36,325 bases of DNA from NCBI GenBank assembly GCA_017649705.1, contig JAGCGH010000153.1:1-36325 (forward strand), given 5' to 3'. Below the pieces are notes generated by a model. That model worked only from the letters and a program-made list of their open reading frames with translations, had not been told where the DNA came from and did no database searches. Of the stretch, positions 16,447 to 24,617 are shown one piece after another. Numbering within the stretch: the stretch's first letter is position 1; every line of letters starts with the position of its first letter. Made by a program: the position numbers and the translations under genes. The stretch comes from a bacterium (GTDB lineage: Bacteria > Auribacterota > UBA3054).

Positions 16447-18809
16447 ACCCGAAGGAAAAAGTTCTGAACTTCCTCGAGAAGCGCGGCGCCGCCCTTATCT
16501 TCGCGGCGGCCTCGCTGCTTTTCCTTTTCGTGAGGTTCAGGCTTTTCTTCAAATACGGCCTCTCCCAGGACGAGGTTCTCATAATTTCCCAAATAAAGAC
16601 CTGGCCGCTTTCCAAGATCTGGTTCTACTACGGCTTCGGCGGCCAGGGCTTCTTCCTGCAGCATTTCATCTTCTACGTAATGTCCCTCGGAGGCCTTTTG
16701 GGCGGAGAACAGTATTTCCGCCTCATATGCCTTCTGGAATCATATCTCGGCTTCTTTATTCTCTACAAGCTGACGAAAAGGTTCTTCGGATCCTTCGCGC
16801 TTCTGCTTGCCCTGCTTTTGTACGCCGTAAGCCCGTATCAGATCCTCTACACGCTCTACATCCGCTTCTACGCCCTTGTGATGACGCTTGTGCTGGCGGA
16901 GATCTATTTTTATTTCCGCGCGCTGGAAGACAAAAGCAGAGTTGATCTGAAGTTCGCCCTCCTGGCTTTGCTTTTCGCCGCTCTCTCCTACGTCTGCCAC
17001 CAGTTCAGCGTCTTTCTGCAGCCTGTCTTCCTAGCGCATTTCATCCTCTTCCTGCTGTGCCGCGGATATGACCGGGAAAAGCCCGCCCGCTCACTTGCTT
17101 TTTATTGCGTGGGAGCCGCCCTGCTTTTATTAAGCGCGCTCTTTTTCTATTTCTATTCGGACGCGCTTATGCAGAAGACCGGGCTTTCCTGGGGCGTGAA
17201 AGACGCCTGGCTTCCGACCCATTGGGGAAAGGCGGGAATGAGGCTGAAGACCATCTTCTGGTCCCAGGCGCTTCCCTTCCGGCTCTGCTCGCTCATTTTC
17301 ATTTGGATGAGCCTGGGTTTGAGCGTCTGCGCCAGGATCTGCCGCCGCCAAAAGCGCTTCCCGGAAGTCTTCCTGGCCCTGGCTGTCGTAATCCCCTATT
17401 TTTTCCTCAGCCACCTGCATTTCCAGCACTTTTTCGCCACCCGCTATTTCGCCTTCTGGCTCCCCGTCTGGTGCCTTGTCTGGTCGGTCTGGCTGGAGTT
17501 CCCGGCCGCCATATTGGAAAACCTGAAGCCCCTGCAGGACAAGCTGGTCATAAGAAACATCGGATTGGGGATCTTTCTTCTGGCTTTCTTCATCCTGTTC
17601 TTCAGCTGGCGGGAGCTCGACAGCATCCGCTGGCTCGAGTACGGCAACCGGGAGGCCGTGGAATATCTTGAGGAGGCCGCCGCCGAAAAAGATCTTCCTT
17701 TGGTCATTATAACGGAGCCGGACGCCGCCTCGAAAAACTACATCCTGCCCCAGTATTATTTCGACGTCAAAGGCCATCAGGGTGAAATTGTAAGCGACCT
17801 TCTCACGGTCATGCGACGGGGCGCCGCCTTAAAGGAGATGGAGCCCTCCGTGGTGGTCTGGAGCCAGGCCGCCAAAAGGCTGAACAACCCCTCCCGTTAC
17901 GAAAAGAAACAGTTCGGCTCCCACGAGCTTCTCCTTGGCGGCGTCTTCACCAACTGGAACGCCGTGGCCGCCGCCACCGCGAAGATAATCCCCTCCGCCG
18001 GGAAGCTGTGCCCGCCGCTGCCGGACAACGCCCCCTGCGTCCTGGACGTGGGCGCTCCGGAAGCCTCACCGAATCTGCTCTCCGGTTTCTCCCAAAACGA
18101 ATACATAAGCGCCGAGGAAAACTACGCCTGGTGCGAGGGCACAAACATCTTCGCCCGCTTCAGCTACCAGGGCGGCGATTCCTACGCGCTGTGCATGCGG
18201 GTCCGCTCGCTCGGGGAAATAAAGGCCAGCTTCTATCTGAACGGAAAATTCTCAGGCAGCGCAAACGTGGGGCGCGACTTCACCAACCTGCTCATAAGAG
18301 TTTTCAGCGTCCCCAGGCCCAAAAGCGGAGCCCCCCTGGTCCTGAACGTAAGGACCTCGGGCTTTGTCGTCCCCGGCCGCGTAAACGAACAAGTTTTCGA
18401 CCCCAGGCCCCTCTCCCTGTGCTTTGACAAACTGGCCGTCCTTCCCCTTTCAAGCGAAGGCGACAGAAGCGCCTCCCTGTTTTTGAAAAAAACTCCCAAG
18501 AGCCTGAAGGCCGGTTCGCCATGGGAAGCGGACGTCACGGCGGTCAACACCGGTCTCCTCAACTGGGGCGCCGGCGGGCCCACGCCGGTGCGCCTCTCCG
18601 TCCGCTGGTACAACGAAAAGGGAGAGGAAAAAAAGGACGACAGGATCTGGCTAAAAGCGGACGCCCCGAAAGGAGCGATCGTTTCCATCCGGGAAAAACT
18701 CACCGCGCCGAAAGATCCCGGCCGCTACAGAGTTGAACTGGACATGGTCCACGAGAACGTCTGTTTCTTCCGGCTGCCCCTGGTCCTGGAGATCGACGTG
18801 ACGGAATAA
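16443..18809 (+). CDS. GT-C superfamily glycosyltransferase (GT39/ArnT-like) with extracytoplasmic C-terminal modules
   Basis: 788 residues. Multiple membrane segments cover about 15-405. The first external loop has the GT-C acidic pair D43-E44 in GLSQDEVLI, and SPYQILYTLYIRFYAL later matches the PMT/ArnT family. These enzymes take sugars from polyprenyl-phosphate donors to lipids, proteins or glycans outside the membrane, a good match for the GT2 upstream. The remaining half is soluble: a beta-sandwich around 549-666 (YLNGKFSGS, then FDPRPLSLCFDKL) and an Ig-like domain with VNTGLLNWG (about 680-788). The start overlaps the cstA stop by ATGA. Confidence 0.85.
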   Translation: MNPKEKVLNFLEKRGAALIFAAASLLFLFVRFRLFFKYGLSQDEVLIISQIKTWPLSKIWFYYGFGGQGFFLQHFIFYVMSLGGLLGGEQYFRLICLLESYLGFFILYKLTKRFFGSFALLLALLLYAVSPYQILYTLYIRFYALVMTLVLAEIYFYFRALEDKSRVDLKFALLALLFAALSYVCHQFSVFLQPVFLAHFILFLLCRGYDREKPARSLAFYCVGAALLLLSALFFYFYSDALMQKTGLSWGVKDAWLPTHWGKAGMRLKTIFWSQALPFRLCSLIFIWMSLGLSVCARICRRQKRFPEVFLALAVVIPYFFLSHLHFQHFFATRYFAFWLPVWCLVWSVWLEFPAAILENLKPLQDKLVIRNIGLGIFLLAFFILFFSWRELDSIRWLEYGNREAVEYLEEAAAEKDLPLVIITEPDAASKNYILPQYYFDVKGHQGEIVSDLLTVMRRGAALKEMEPSVVVWSQAAKRLNNPSRYEKKQFGSHELLLGGVFTNWNAVAAATAKIIPSAGKLCPPLPDNAPCVLDVGAPEASPNLLSGFSQNEYISAEENYAWCEGTNIFARFSYQGGDSYALCMRVRSLGEIKASFYLNGKFSGSANVGRDFTNLLIRVFSVPRPKSGAPLVLNVRTSGFVVPGRVNEQVFDPRPLSLCFDKLAVLPLSSEGDRSASLFLKKTPKSLKAGSPWEADVTAVNTGLLNWGAGGPTPVRLSVRWYNEKGEEKKDDRIWLKADAPKGAIVSIREKLTAPKDPGRYRVELDMVHENVCFFRLPLVLEIDVTE

Positions 18810-18866
18810 ATTTAAGGAAAGATAAAAAAGAGCGAAAGACAAAACAACAACGAACCCATAAGCATT

Positions 18867-20006
18867 ATGAGCATCCGCATTCCTTTCAACAAGCCTTACA
18901 TGACGGGCAAAGAACTCTACTACATCGCCAATGCCCACGCCTCCAGGCATCTTTCCGGCGACGGCGATTTCACCAGAGCCTGCAACAAATGGCTGCAGAA
19001 GCTCTCCGGCTCCCCCACCGTGCTTCTGACCCACTCCTGCACCGCGGCGCTGGAAATGTCCGCCCTTTTGTGCGACATCAAGCCCGGGGATGAAGTCATC
19101 GTTCCCTCCTTCACCTTCGTCACTACCGTCAGTTCCTTCGTGATGCGGGGCGCCGTGCCGGTCTTCGTGGAAATAAGGCCGGACACCCTCAACATGGACG
19201 AGAAGCAGATAGAAGAGAACATAACGGAAAAGACCAAGGCCATCGTGCCCGTGCACTACGCGGGCGTCGGCTGTGAGATGGATACGATCATGAGGATCGC
19301 AAAGGATCACGGCCTCAGGGTCGTGGAAGACAACGCCCAGGGCGTCATGTCGTCCTACAAGGGCAAGCCTCTGGGCTCCTTCGGAGATCTGGCGGCGGTC
19401 TCCTTCCACGAAACGAAAAACATCATCTCCGGCGAAGGAGGAGCCATTTACATCAACGACACAAGCCTTAAGGAAAAGGCCGAGATAATCAGGGAGAAAG
19501 GCACCAACAGGGCCCGCTTCTTCCGCGGGCAGGTTGACAAGTACACCTGGGAGGACCTCGGTTCTTCGTACCTGCCCAGCGAGATCCTGGCCGCCTTCCT
19601 CTACGCCCAGATGGAAGAGGCGGACAAGATCACCAATACGAGGCTCGCCATTTGGGACAGGTATCACCAGGCCTTCGAGGATCTGGAAAAGAAAGGAAAG
19701 CTGCGCCGCCCCATCGTCCCCAAGGAATGCCAGCACAACGCCCACATGTATTATCTGTTGCTGAATTCCCTGGAAGAGCGCACCGAATTCATCGCCAAGA
19801 TGCGCGAAAAAGAGATCGGCTGCGTTTTCCATTACCTGCCATTGCACGATTCTCCCGCGGGGAAAAAATTCGGACGCTACGCGAAAGAACTGCCCGTAAC
19901 AAAAAAAGTCAGCGATACACTGGTCCGCCTTCCCCTCTGGGTGGGTTTGGAGAAAGACGGAAACCAGGACTACGTCATCGAGAACGCCTTGAAAATACTG
20001 GGCTGA
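18867..20006 (+). CDS. wecE: dTDP-4-amino-4,6-dideoxygalactose transaminase (WecE/RffA type)
   Basis: 379 residues, full length for this PLP-dependent DegT/DnrJ family. It follows E. coli WecE closely: LSGDGDFTRACNKWL, VLLTHSCTAALEM, PVHYAGVGCEMDTIM, the PLP lysine K184 in SFHETKN, and IREKGTNRARFFRGQVDKYT. The reaction aminates dTDP-4-keto-6-deoxyglucose to dTDP-4-amino-4,6-dideoxygalactose (dTDP-Fuc4N), a sugar for envelope glycans. The start at 18867 has no nearby Shine-Dalgarno; an A-rich stretch with CAACAA precedes it. It lies 57 bases after the GT-C gene and ends the operon at a terminator. Confidence 0.95.
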   Translation: MSIRIPFNKPYMTGKELYYIANAHASRHLSGDGDFTRACNKWLQKLSGSPTVLLTHSCTAALEMSALLCDIKPGDEVIVPSFTFVTTVSSFVMRGAVPVFVEIRPDTLNMDEKQIEENITEKTKAIVPVHYAGVGCEMDTIMRIAKDHGLRVVEDNAQGVMSSYKGKPLGSFGDLAAVSFHETKNIISGEGGAIYINDTSLKEKAEIIREKGTNRARFFRGQVDKYTWEDLGSSYLPSEILAAFLYAQMEEADKITNTRLAIWDRYHQAFEDLEKKGKLRRPIVPKECQHNAHMYYLLLNSLEERTEFIAKMREKEIGCVFHYLPLHDSPAGKKFGRYAKELPVTKKVSDTLVRLPLWVGLEKDGNQDYVIENALKILG

Positions 20007-20042
20007 CCGCTTATCGGCGAAAGTTGAAAACCTTCGATCCGA

Positions 20043-20068
20043 GCCGCCTTACAAAGGCGGCTTTTTTT
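20043..20068 (+). terminator. Rho-independent terminator after wecE
   Basis: GCCGCCTT-ACA-AAGGCGGC (20043-20061) followed by seven T residues. It closes the GT2-cstA-cstA-GT-C-wecE unit. Confidence 0.9.
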
Positions 20069-20196
20069 ATTCAATGTTTTCTAAATTAAAAAATCAAATC
20101 CAGCCGAAAACATATCTTATATATATTTTCACGAGGCGGTTTTTGCGATTATATTGCTTATTTAAAGTATTTTACCTTTTAGAGCTTTCACAATGC

Positions 20197-20225
20197 TTGT
20201 TTCTTAACTTAATTTCTGCTATTAT
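20197..20225 (+). promoter_or_regulatory. Promoter for the AraC-family gene
   Basis: TTGTTT (20197-20202), a 17-base spacer, and TATTAT (20220-20225) preceded by TGC. The surrounding 20070-20250 is notably AT-rich; I see nothing else in this gap. Confidence 0.5.
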
Positions 20226-20252
20226 TAATCGAACAAAATTTAGGAGTCAAAC

Positions 20253-21245
20253 ATGGGCAGAAAGAAACTTGAAAAGACCAAAGCCCGGGAATCCGCGGCC
20301 CCGAGGCGCAAATACGAGCGCCGTCCGAAACAATTCAAAGAGCTCCCCTCCCCGGAGATCATCCCCATCAACCAGGAGATCATCAGCCTGACCAGCGATC
20401 CGGAAATGTATTTCCTGCCGATGGCCCAGGACGAGATCTTTTTGATCAACCCTTACGCCTGCGGCGTCTCATCCTGGCTTCCCAAAGCCAAGCTTCACCG
20501 CCGCAACTGCGCCTTCTTCTCCATGGAACTTGTCCTGGAGGGCGAAGGCGAATTGAGCGTCAACGGCAACACCTACTCCCTGAAACCCCACGACGTCTTC
20601 CTCCTTCATTTCAACGAGGAGCACACTTACCAGAACGTGGGCACGGGCCGCTGGAAAAAAGTCTGGATCGCTTTCCGCCACAGCCTGATGACTCCAGGCC
20701 TCACCCAGCTCGGGCTGGACATGATCTCAAAGATCACCTTGAAGGATCAGGATTTCGAGCAGATCAGGCGCCTTTTCTTCGACGTGCTGGACGAAGTCAG
20801 GGACCGCGGCCGGGACTTCAGGATCGAATCCTCCGCCACCTGCTACAAGATCTTCCATCTCCTGGCCCGCTACGCCAAGGCCATCAGCTCACAGAGGACC
20901 AACGTCGTGCCCGCCCAGATCCAGGCCGTGGTATCCTACGTTGAGAAGCACTTAAGGGAGCCCATCTCCATGGAAGACCTGGCCAACGTGGCCGGCTGCT
21001 GCAGAGTCCATCTGACAAGGCTCTTCAAGAAGCACATGGGCATCCACACCAGGGACTGGCTCATCCAGCTCAGGATGCGCCACGCCTGCATGATGCTGAA
21101 GACCACCAACCTTCCCGTGCACATAATCGCCGAGGAAGTGGGATTCGACGATCCCTACCACTTCAGCACGGCCTTCCGCCGCACCGTGGGCCAGCCTCCC
21201 ACCAAGTTCCGCAAACAGGCCAAGGGATCAAGCGACGCGGAGTGA
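20253..21245 (+). CDS. AraC family transcriptional regulator
   Basis: 330 residues. A basic, disordered N-terminus (1-35) precedes a cupin sensor domain (about 70-150, with SVNGNTYSLKPHDVFLLHF). A C-terminal AraC DNA-binding domain (about 222-322) has two helix-turn-helix units: MEDLANVAGCCRVHLTRLFK and the signature VGFDDPYHFSTAFRRTVGQP. This layout is typical of one-component sugar sensors. A Shine-Dalgarno AGGAG lies at 20242-20246. No sugar-uptake operon adjoins it; the glycosidases are 13 kb away, so its target is unknown. No terminator with a T tract follows; a hairpin at 21257-21279 overlaps the tRNA promoter. Confidence 0.93.
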   Translation: MGRKKLEKTKARESAAPRRKYERRPKQFKELPSPEIIPINQEIISLTSDPEMYFLPMAQDEIFLINPYACGVSSWLPKAKLHRRNCAFFSMELVLEGEGELSVNGNTYSLKPHDVFLLHFNEEHTYQNVGTGRWKKVWIAFRHSLMTPGLTQLGLDMISKITLKDQDFEQIRRLFFDVLDEVRDRGRDFRIESSATCYKIFHLLARYAKAISSQRTNVVPAQIQAVVSYVEKHLREPISMEDLANVAGCCRVHLTRLFKKHMGIHTRDWLIQLRMRHACMMLKTTNLPVHIIAEEVGFDDPYHFSTAFRRTVGQPPTKFRKQAKGSSDAE

Positions 21246-21256
21246 TCCCATGCCAC

Positions 21257-21279
21257 GGCTCCCCTTGACATTGGGAGCC
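21257..21279. repeat. Palindrome enclosing the -35 box of the tRNA-Asn promoter
   Basis: GGCTCCC (21257-21263) and GGGAGCC (21273-21279) are perfect inverted repeats; the 9-base loop contains the TTGACA -35 element. It could be an operator or the end hairpin of the araC transcript. Confidence 0.4.
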
Positions 21280-21293
21280 AATTCGGCTAGAAT
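21265..21293 (+). promoter_or_regulatory. Promoter of tRNA-Asn
   Basis: Perfect TTGACA (21265-21270), 17-base spacer, TAGAAT (21288-21293). Transcription would begin around 21300, 15 bases ahead of the mature tRNA. Confidence 0.8.
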
Positions 21294-21314
21294 TAGTCCT
21301 CGTAAAATTTGAGC

Positions 21315-21389
21315 GCCGCAGTAGCTCAATGGCAGAGTACCTGGCTGTTAACCAGGGTGTTGTTGGTTCGAGTCCATCCTGCGGCGCCA
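21315..21389 (+). tRNA. tRNA-Asn (anticodon GUU)
   Basis: A 75-base cloverleaf with acceptor stem GCCGCAG/CTGCGGC, discriminator G and encoded CCA. The anticodon stem CCTGG/CCAGG encloses CTGTTAA with anticodon GTT. The T loop is TTCGAGT; the T stem has one T-T mismatch. Confidence 0.97.
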
Positions 21390-21400
21390 TTTTATAAAAA

Positions 21401-21434
21401 GGCCTTCGCTTCGGCGGAGGTCTTTCTTTTTTTT
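21401..21434 (+). terminator. Rho-independent terminator after tRNA-Asn
   Basis: A 9-bp stem (GGCCTTCGC with GCGGAGGTC, two G-T pairs) closed by a TTCG tetraloop at 21410-21413, then TTTC and eight T residues. Confidence 0.9.
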
Positions 21435-21442
21435 GCTAGAAT
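21434..21442 (+). promoter_or_regulatory. Extended -10 promoter for the secreted metalloprotease-like gene
   Basis: TGCTAGAAT directly follows the terminator T tract. No good -35 is seen. Transcription would start near 21449, about 22 bases before ATG 21471. Confidence 0.5.
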
Positions 21443-21470
21443 AGTAGTGAATAAAATTAAGGATGGCTCT

Positions 21471-24359
21471 ATGAAAAAGACTTTTGCGTTTCTGGCTCTT
21501 TTATGCTGCGCCGCCGCTTTCGGCGAGACTTCCAAATTCACCTTCGAGGACAACTCCGGCTCCATAGACGGGCAGGACGGCTGGACCGCCTCCGGGAACG
21601 TCAGGGTCGTCGAGAGCATGGCCGCTTCCTCCACCAACGACATTCTTGTTTCCGCCTGGCACGCCTACGGCGCCAAGGCGCTCGAAATGGAGGGCTCCTC
21701 TTCCCTCTCCCGCTCCGTTTCCATATCGGCTGGCAGCGAGCAGAGGCTCGCCTTCGACTTTTACGCCGCCTGGCCGGATGAGGAAAACACGAGATCTCTT
21801 GTCTTCAAGCTTGGCGATGTTCCCATCTTGAAACTGGAATCGGGCGGCACCAACGTCGTCTCCGCCCTTGTCTTCGGACATTATTTCGGCGGCGAAGCCG
21901 AATGGCAGCCCGTTCCCGGCGTGCAGACGCTCTTCCACCGCAAATGGCAGCACATCGAAGTCCTCTTCGATAGAGATCACCTCCTGAAGCTGAAAGCCCC
22001 CAATATGGACGCCGAGCTCGTCGGATTCGCCTTCTCCGGGCAGATCCCCGCGGCCGAGACTACTTTTTCCGCGGAAAGCGATTATGAAAAGATCTATCTC
22101 GACAATTTTAGATTTTTGGAAGAGCCCGCCGCCCATGAAACGCTCATAGACGACCGCGCCGGCGCCGATCTGGGGCTCGGCCAGTCTTATGAAACTTCCT
22201 TCGCAACGAAAACTTCCTTCGGCGGTCTGGAGCTTAGCTGCGCCCTTAATATCCCGGCAAACTGCATGGGCTTCATCACTCTCAACGGTTTTCCCGTCCC
22301 TTTGAGCGAGCTTCCCCTCTCCGCCGGAGAGAACGTCATATCATTTGGATTCCTAAAGGACAGCCGTTTGGTCAAGGCCCAGGTCAACGGAGCGGACGTC
22401 GACGCGAGCGCTCTGAGCCTTACTCTGCCTGACACTGTGAATATAAAGATAACCAGCCTTTCCACCGGCTCCCTGAAGGTCAAGGGCGTCTTCGCCCAGA
22501 ACTGCCTGCCCGTTGTCTACGGCGAAACGGCCTCCATAGATCTATTGATGGTGGCCTACACCGGCGGCGGCAACAACACGCCTCCCGAAAACTACACCAA
22601 TTTGTATTATCCCAAGGTGCAGGATTTCTATTTCCGCAATTCCAACGCCCAGCTTCTTTTGAAATACGATCCCGTCTACCGCCACATCATCCCGCCCGCG
22701 GAAACTTTCTTCCGCGATTATGAGAACGAATTCGGCGAAAAGGAAGTAGGCGGCAGGATCATGGCCAGGGATCTGAGGAAAACGCTGGGCGTTTGGAACC
22801 AGGAGTACGATCTTTTCGTCTTCACCTGCGGCAACGGCTGGAACAGCTGGGGCGGCAACTGGGGCGGCGGCTCCTACGGGTATACCGGCATGGGCATGAT
22901 CATGTGCTCGCAGGTCGGCAACTACGGCGGCAGCGGCACGGGCTTCGTGACAGTCCACGAAGTCATGCACTCCGTCGACCAGATGTACTCCTACAGCGGC
23001 TACCAGGAATACTCAAGCTCGCACCCGGACGGCTGCAGCTACGGCTGGGCCGGAGGCGGCGACACCTGGTCCTGGTGCGGCACCGCCATGCGCCCCTTCA
23101 CGAATTACTTTAAGCTGCGCACTCCCTGGAAAAGCACCTATGTCTTCCGCGACAGCGACCTGGACGGCCTGGCCGACAACGATCCCGTCCTTCCCATAGA
23201 CGAGGTGAGGATGAGTTCCGATCCCACCAAAACGGACACGGACATGGACGGCCTCGACGACCTTAAGGAATATCTCGTGGGGCTCTATTATCCCAGCGAC
23301 GCCAACGATCCTGACACTGACAAAGACGGGTTGAAGGACGGCGACGACCCATATCCCATCATTCCTTACAACAAGAGCATTCCGAGGCTTCTTGTGGAAC
23401 CAACTATCGACGGCTTCATCGAAGAGGGCGAATGGACTTACTGGGGCTCCGGCACGGGAGACAGCGAGGATCCGGAATTTGAGGTGACGGCTTACGCCGG
23501 CTGGCGGGACGACGCTTTGTACCTCGCCTTCAAGACCAACAAGAAGTGCTCCTTCACCATGGAGGTGGACGGCTCGGCCTGGTCCGGCCCCTGGCACGGC
23601 GGCGACTACTTCAAGTTCAAAGCCCACAACCAGTATTACAACAGGATATACGCCGCCGCCAACGACGAGAACAGCGTTCAGGACTGGAAGTGCGGAAACG
23701 TTCCCGCCGGTTCCCGCTGCATCAAAAAGGACAACGAGCTGGGCGGCGTGACCGCGGAAGTCAAGATCCCCTGCAACCTGAGGTCCATAAAGGGCTACAC
23801 TTGCTGGCCCGGCGAGGAGCCCACCAACTGCTTCAAGTGCGTCTCCGGAGGACAACTGGGACTTCTGGTAAGCTATGAAGGCATAGGTCTTGATAGAGTC
23901 GATGTCGACGACTATCATCCCGAACCCTGGGCCTCTTCCTTCGAAAGGATGGACTGGCACGTCTTCGACCTGGTGGAAGCCGACACCTCCTTCGCCCTGC
24001 TTTCCGCCAAGCCTGAGAACACGGAACTCCACTTGGGCGAATTTGAGCCCATCGACCTCACCTTCGTAAACTACGGTCCCACGGGCGATGCCGACGTCAC
24101 GATCGAATCGGCTGGCCCGGTCTACTATTCCGGCATGGCAACGATCACCCTGGAAGGCTTGGGAGCGACCACCGCCGTCACGGCAGCCTTCCCCATTCCC
24201 GAAAACGAGGAAGCCGCCGGCCTGACCGACTTCAACATCATAACGTCCATGAACGGCAGGGCCGTGACCAACACCTATTCCTGGGTCGTGGTGCCGGAAA
24301 GCACGTCCCTTGCGGCCCTCCTGCTTCTCCTGGCCCTTGCCATGAAAAGATCGCGTTAA
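21471..24359 (+). CDS. Secreted zinc-metalloprotease-like protein with calcium-binding repeats, CBM9-like domain and PEP-CTERM-like tail
   Basis: 962 residues. The open frame runs back through the tRNA, but ATG 21471 is chosen because it has an AAGGA Shine-Dalgarno (21459-21463) and opens a signal peptide (MKKTFAFLALLCC, cleavage likely after AFG). An N-terminal LamG-like region lies at about 20-215. A putative protease region holds HEVMH at 496-500, the zincin HExxH pattern. Three thrombospondin-type-3-like DxDxDG segments are at about 560-628 (DSDLDGLAD, DTDMDGLDD, DTDKDGLKD). A CBM9/DOMON-like domain is at about 640-830. The tail is VPES, a hydrophobic helix and KRSR, a variant of VPEP. 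The role is probably a surface-anchored enzyme; the third zinc ligand is not identified, so proteolysis is inferred. Confidence 0.82.
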   Translation: MKKTFAFLALLCCAAAFGETSKFTFEDNSGSIDGQDGWTASGNVRVVESMAASSTNDILVSAWHAYGAKALEMEGSSSLSRSVSISAGSEQRLAFDFYAAWPDEENTRSLVFKLGDVPILKLESGGTNVVSALVFGHYFGGEAEWQPVPGVQTLFHRKWQHIEVLFDRDHLLKLKAPNMDAELVGFAFSGQIPAAETTFSAESDYEKIYLDNFRFLEEPAAHETLIDDRAGADLGLGQSYETSFATKTSFGGLELSCALNIPANCMGFITLNGFPVPLSELPLSAGENVISFGFLKDSRLVKAQVNGADVDASALSLTLPDTVNIKITSLSTGSLKVKGVFAQNCLPVVYGETASIDLLMVAYTGGGNNTPPENYTNLYYPKVQDFYFRNSNAQLLLKYDPVYRHIIPPAETFFRDYENEFGEKEVGGRIMARDLRKTLGVWNQEYDLFVFTCGNGWNSWGGNWGGGSYGYTGMGMIMCSQVGNYGGSGTGFVTVHEVMHSVDQMYSYSGYQEYSSSHPDGCSYGWAGGGDTWSWCGTAMRPFTNYFKLRTPWKSTYVFRDSDLDGLADNDPVLPIDEVRMSSDPTKTDTDMDGLDDLKEYLVGLYYPSDANDPDTDKDGLKDGDDPYPIIPYNKSIPRLLVEPTIDGFIEEGEWTYWGSGTGDSEDPEFEVTAYAGWRDDALYLAFKTNKKCSFTMEVDGSAWSGPWHGGDYFKFKAHNQYYNRIYAAANDENSVQDWKCGNVPAGSRCIKKDNELGGVTAEVKIPCNLRSIKGYTCWPGEEPTNCFKCVSGGQLGLLVSYEGIGLDRVDVDDYHPEPWASSFERMDWHVFDLVEADTSFALLSAKPENTELHLGEFEPIDLTFVNYGPTGDADVTIESAGPVYYSGMATITLEGLGATTAVTAAFPIPENEEAAGLTDFNIITSMNGRAVTNTYSWVVVPESTSLAALLLLLALAMKRSR

Positions 24360-24393
24360 GGGGACGGTTTAAAAGCAGCGTCCCGCAAAGTTT

Positions 24394-24432
24394 GACCGCC
24401 GTGCGGCCCCTGGGCCCGCGGCGGTCTTTTTT
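24394..24432 (+). terminator. Rho-independent terminator after the metalloprotease-like gene
   Basis: GACCGCCG (24394-24401) pairs with CGGCGGTC (24419-24426), with an inner GGCCC/GGGCC helix, then six T residues. The following 24433-24556 contains no gene; it holds three copies of TATGGCGGC (24441, 24518, 24532). Confidence 0.88.
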
Positions 24433-24556
24433 GACGCCCTTATGGCGGCGCTTGCGATTTATACCGCATCCTTCGCCCGGCCGCTCAAAGACCTGCCTTT
24501 CCGCGCGCCTGCGCTCTTATGGCGGCTGCGCTATGGCGGCCCGCGGCATCAGGGCG

Positions 24557-24588
24557 CAAAAAAAGAGACCCGCTTGCGCGGGTCTCTT
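24557..24588 (-). terminator. Rho-independent terminator of the small secreted-protein gene
   Basis: Read on the minus strand: AAGAGACCCGC, loop GCAA (GNRA type), GCGGGTCTCTT, then a run of T. The stem is 11 bp with no mismatch, one of the strongest in the window. Confidence 0.93.
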
Positions 24589-24617
24589 CCACAAGAATGC
24601 TAGTGATTAGCTTCTTA

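Noticed and set aside
21309-21470. N-terminal extension of the metalloprotease-like gene through tRNA-Asn
   Set aside because: The extension is the tRNA and its terminator read as codons; a signal peptide and Shine-Dalgarno mark ATG 21471.
24433-24556. Three TATGGCGGC copies as a possible repeat array or CRISPR remnant
   Set aside because: Copies are only 9 bases, unevenly spaced, with no spacer-repeat regularity.
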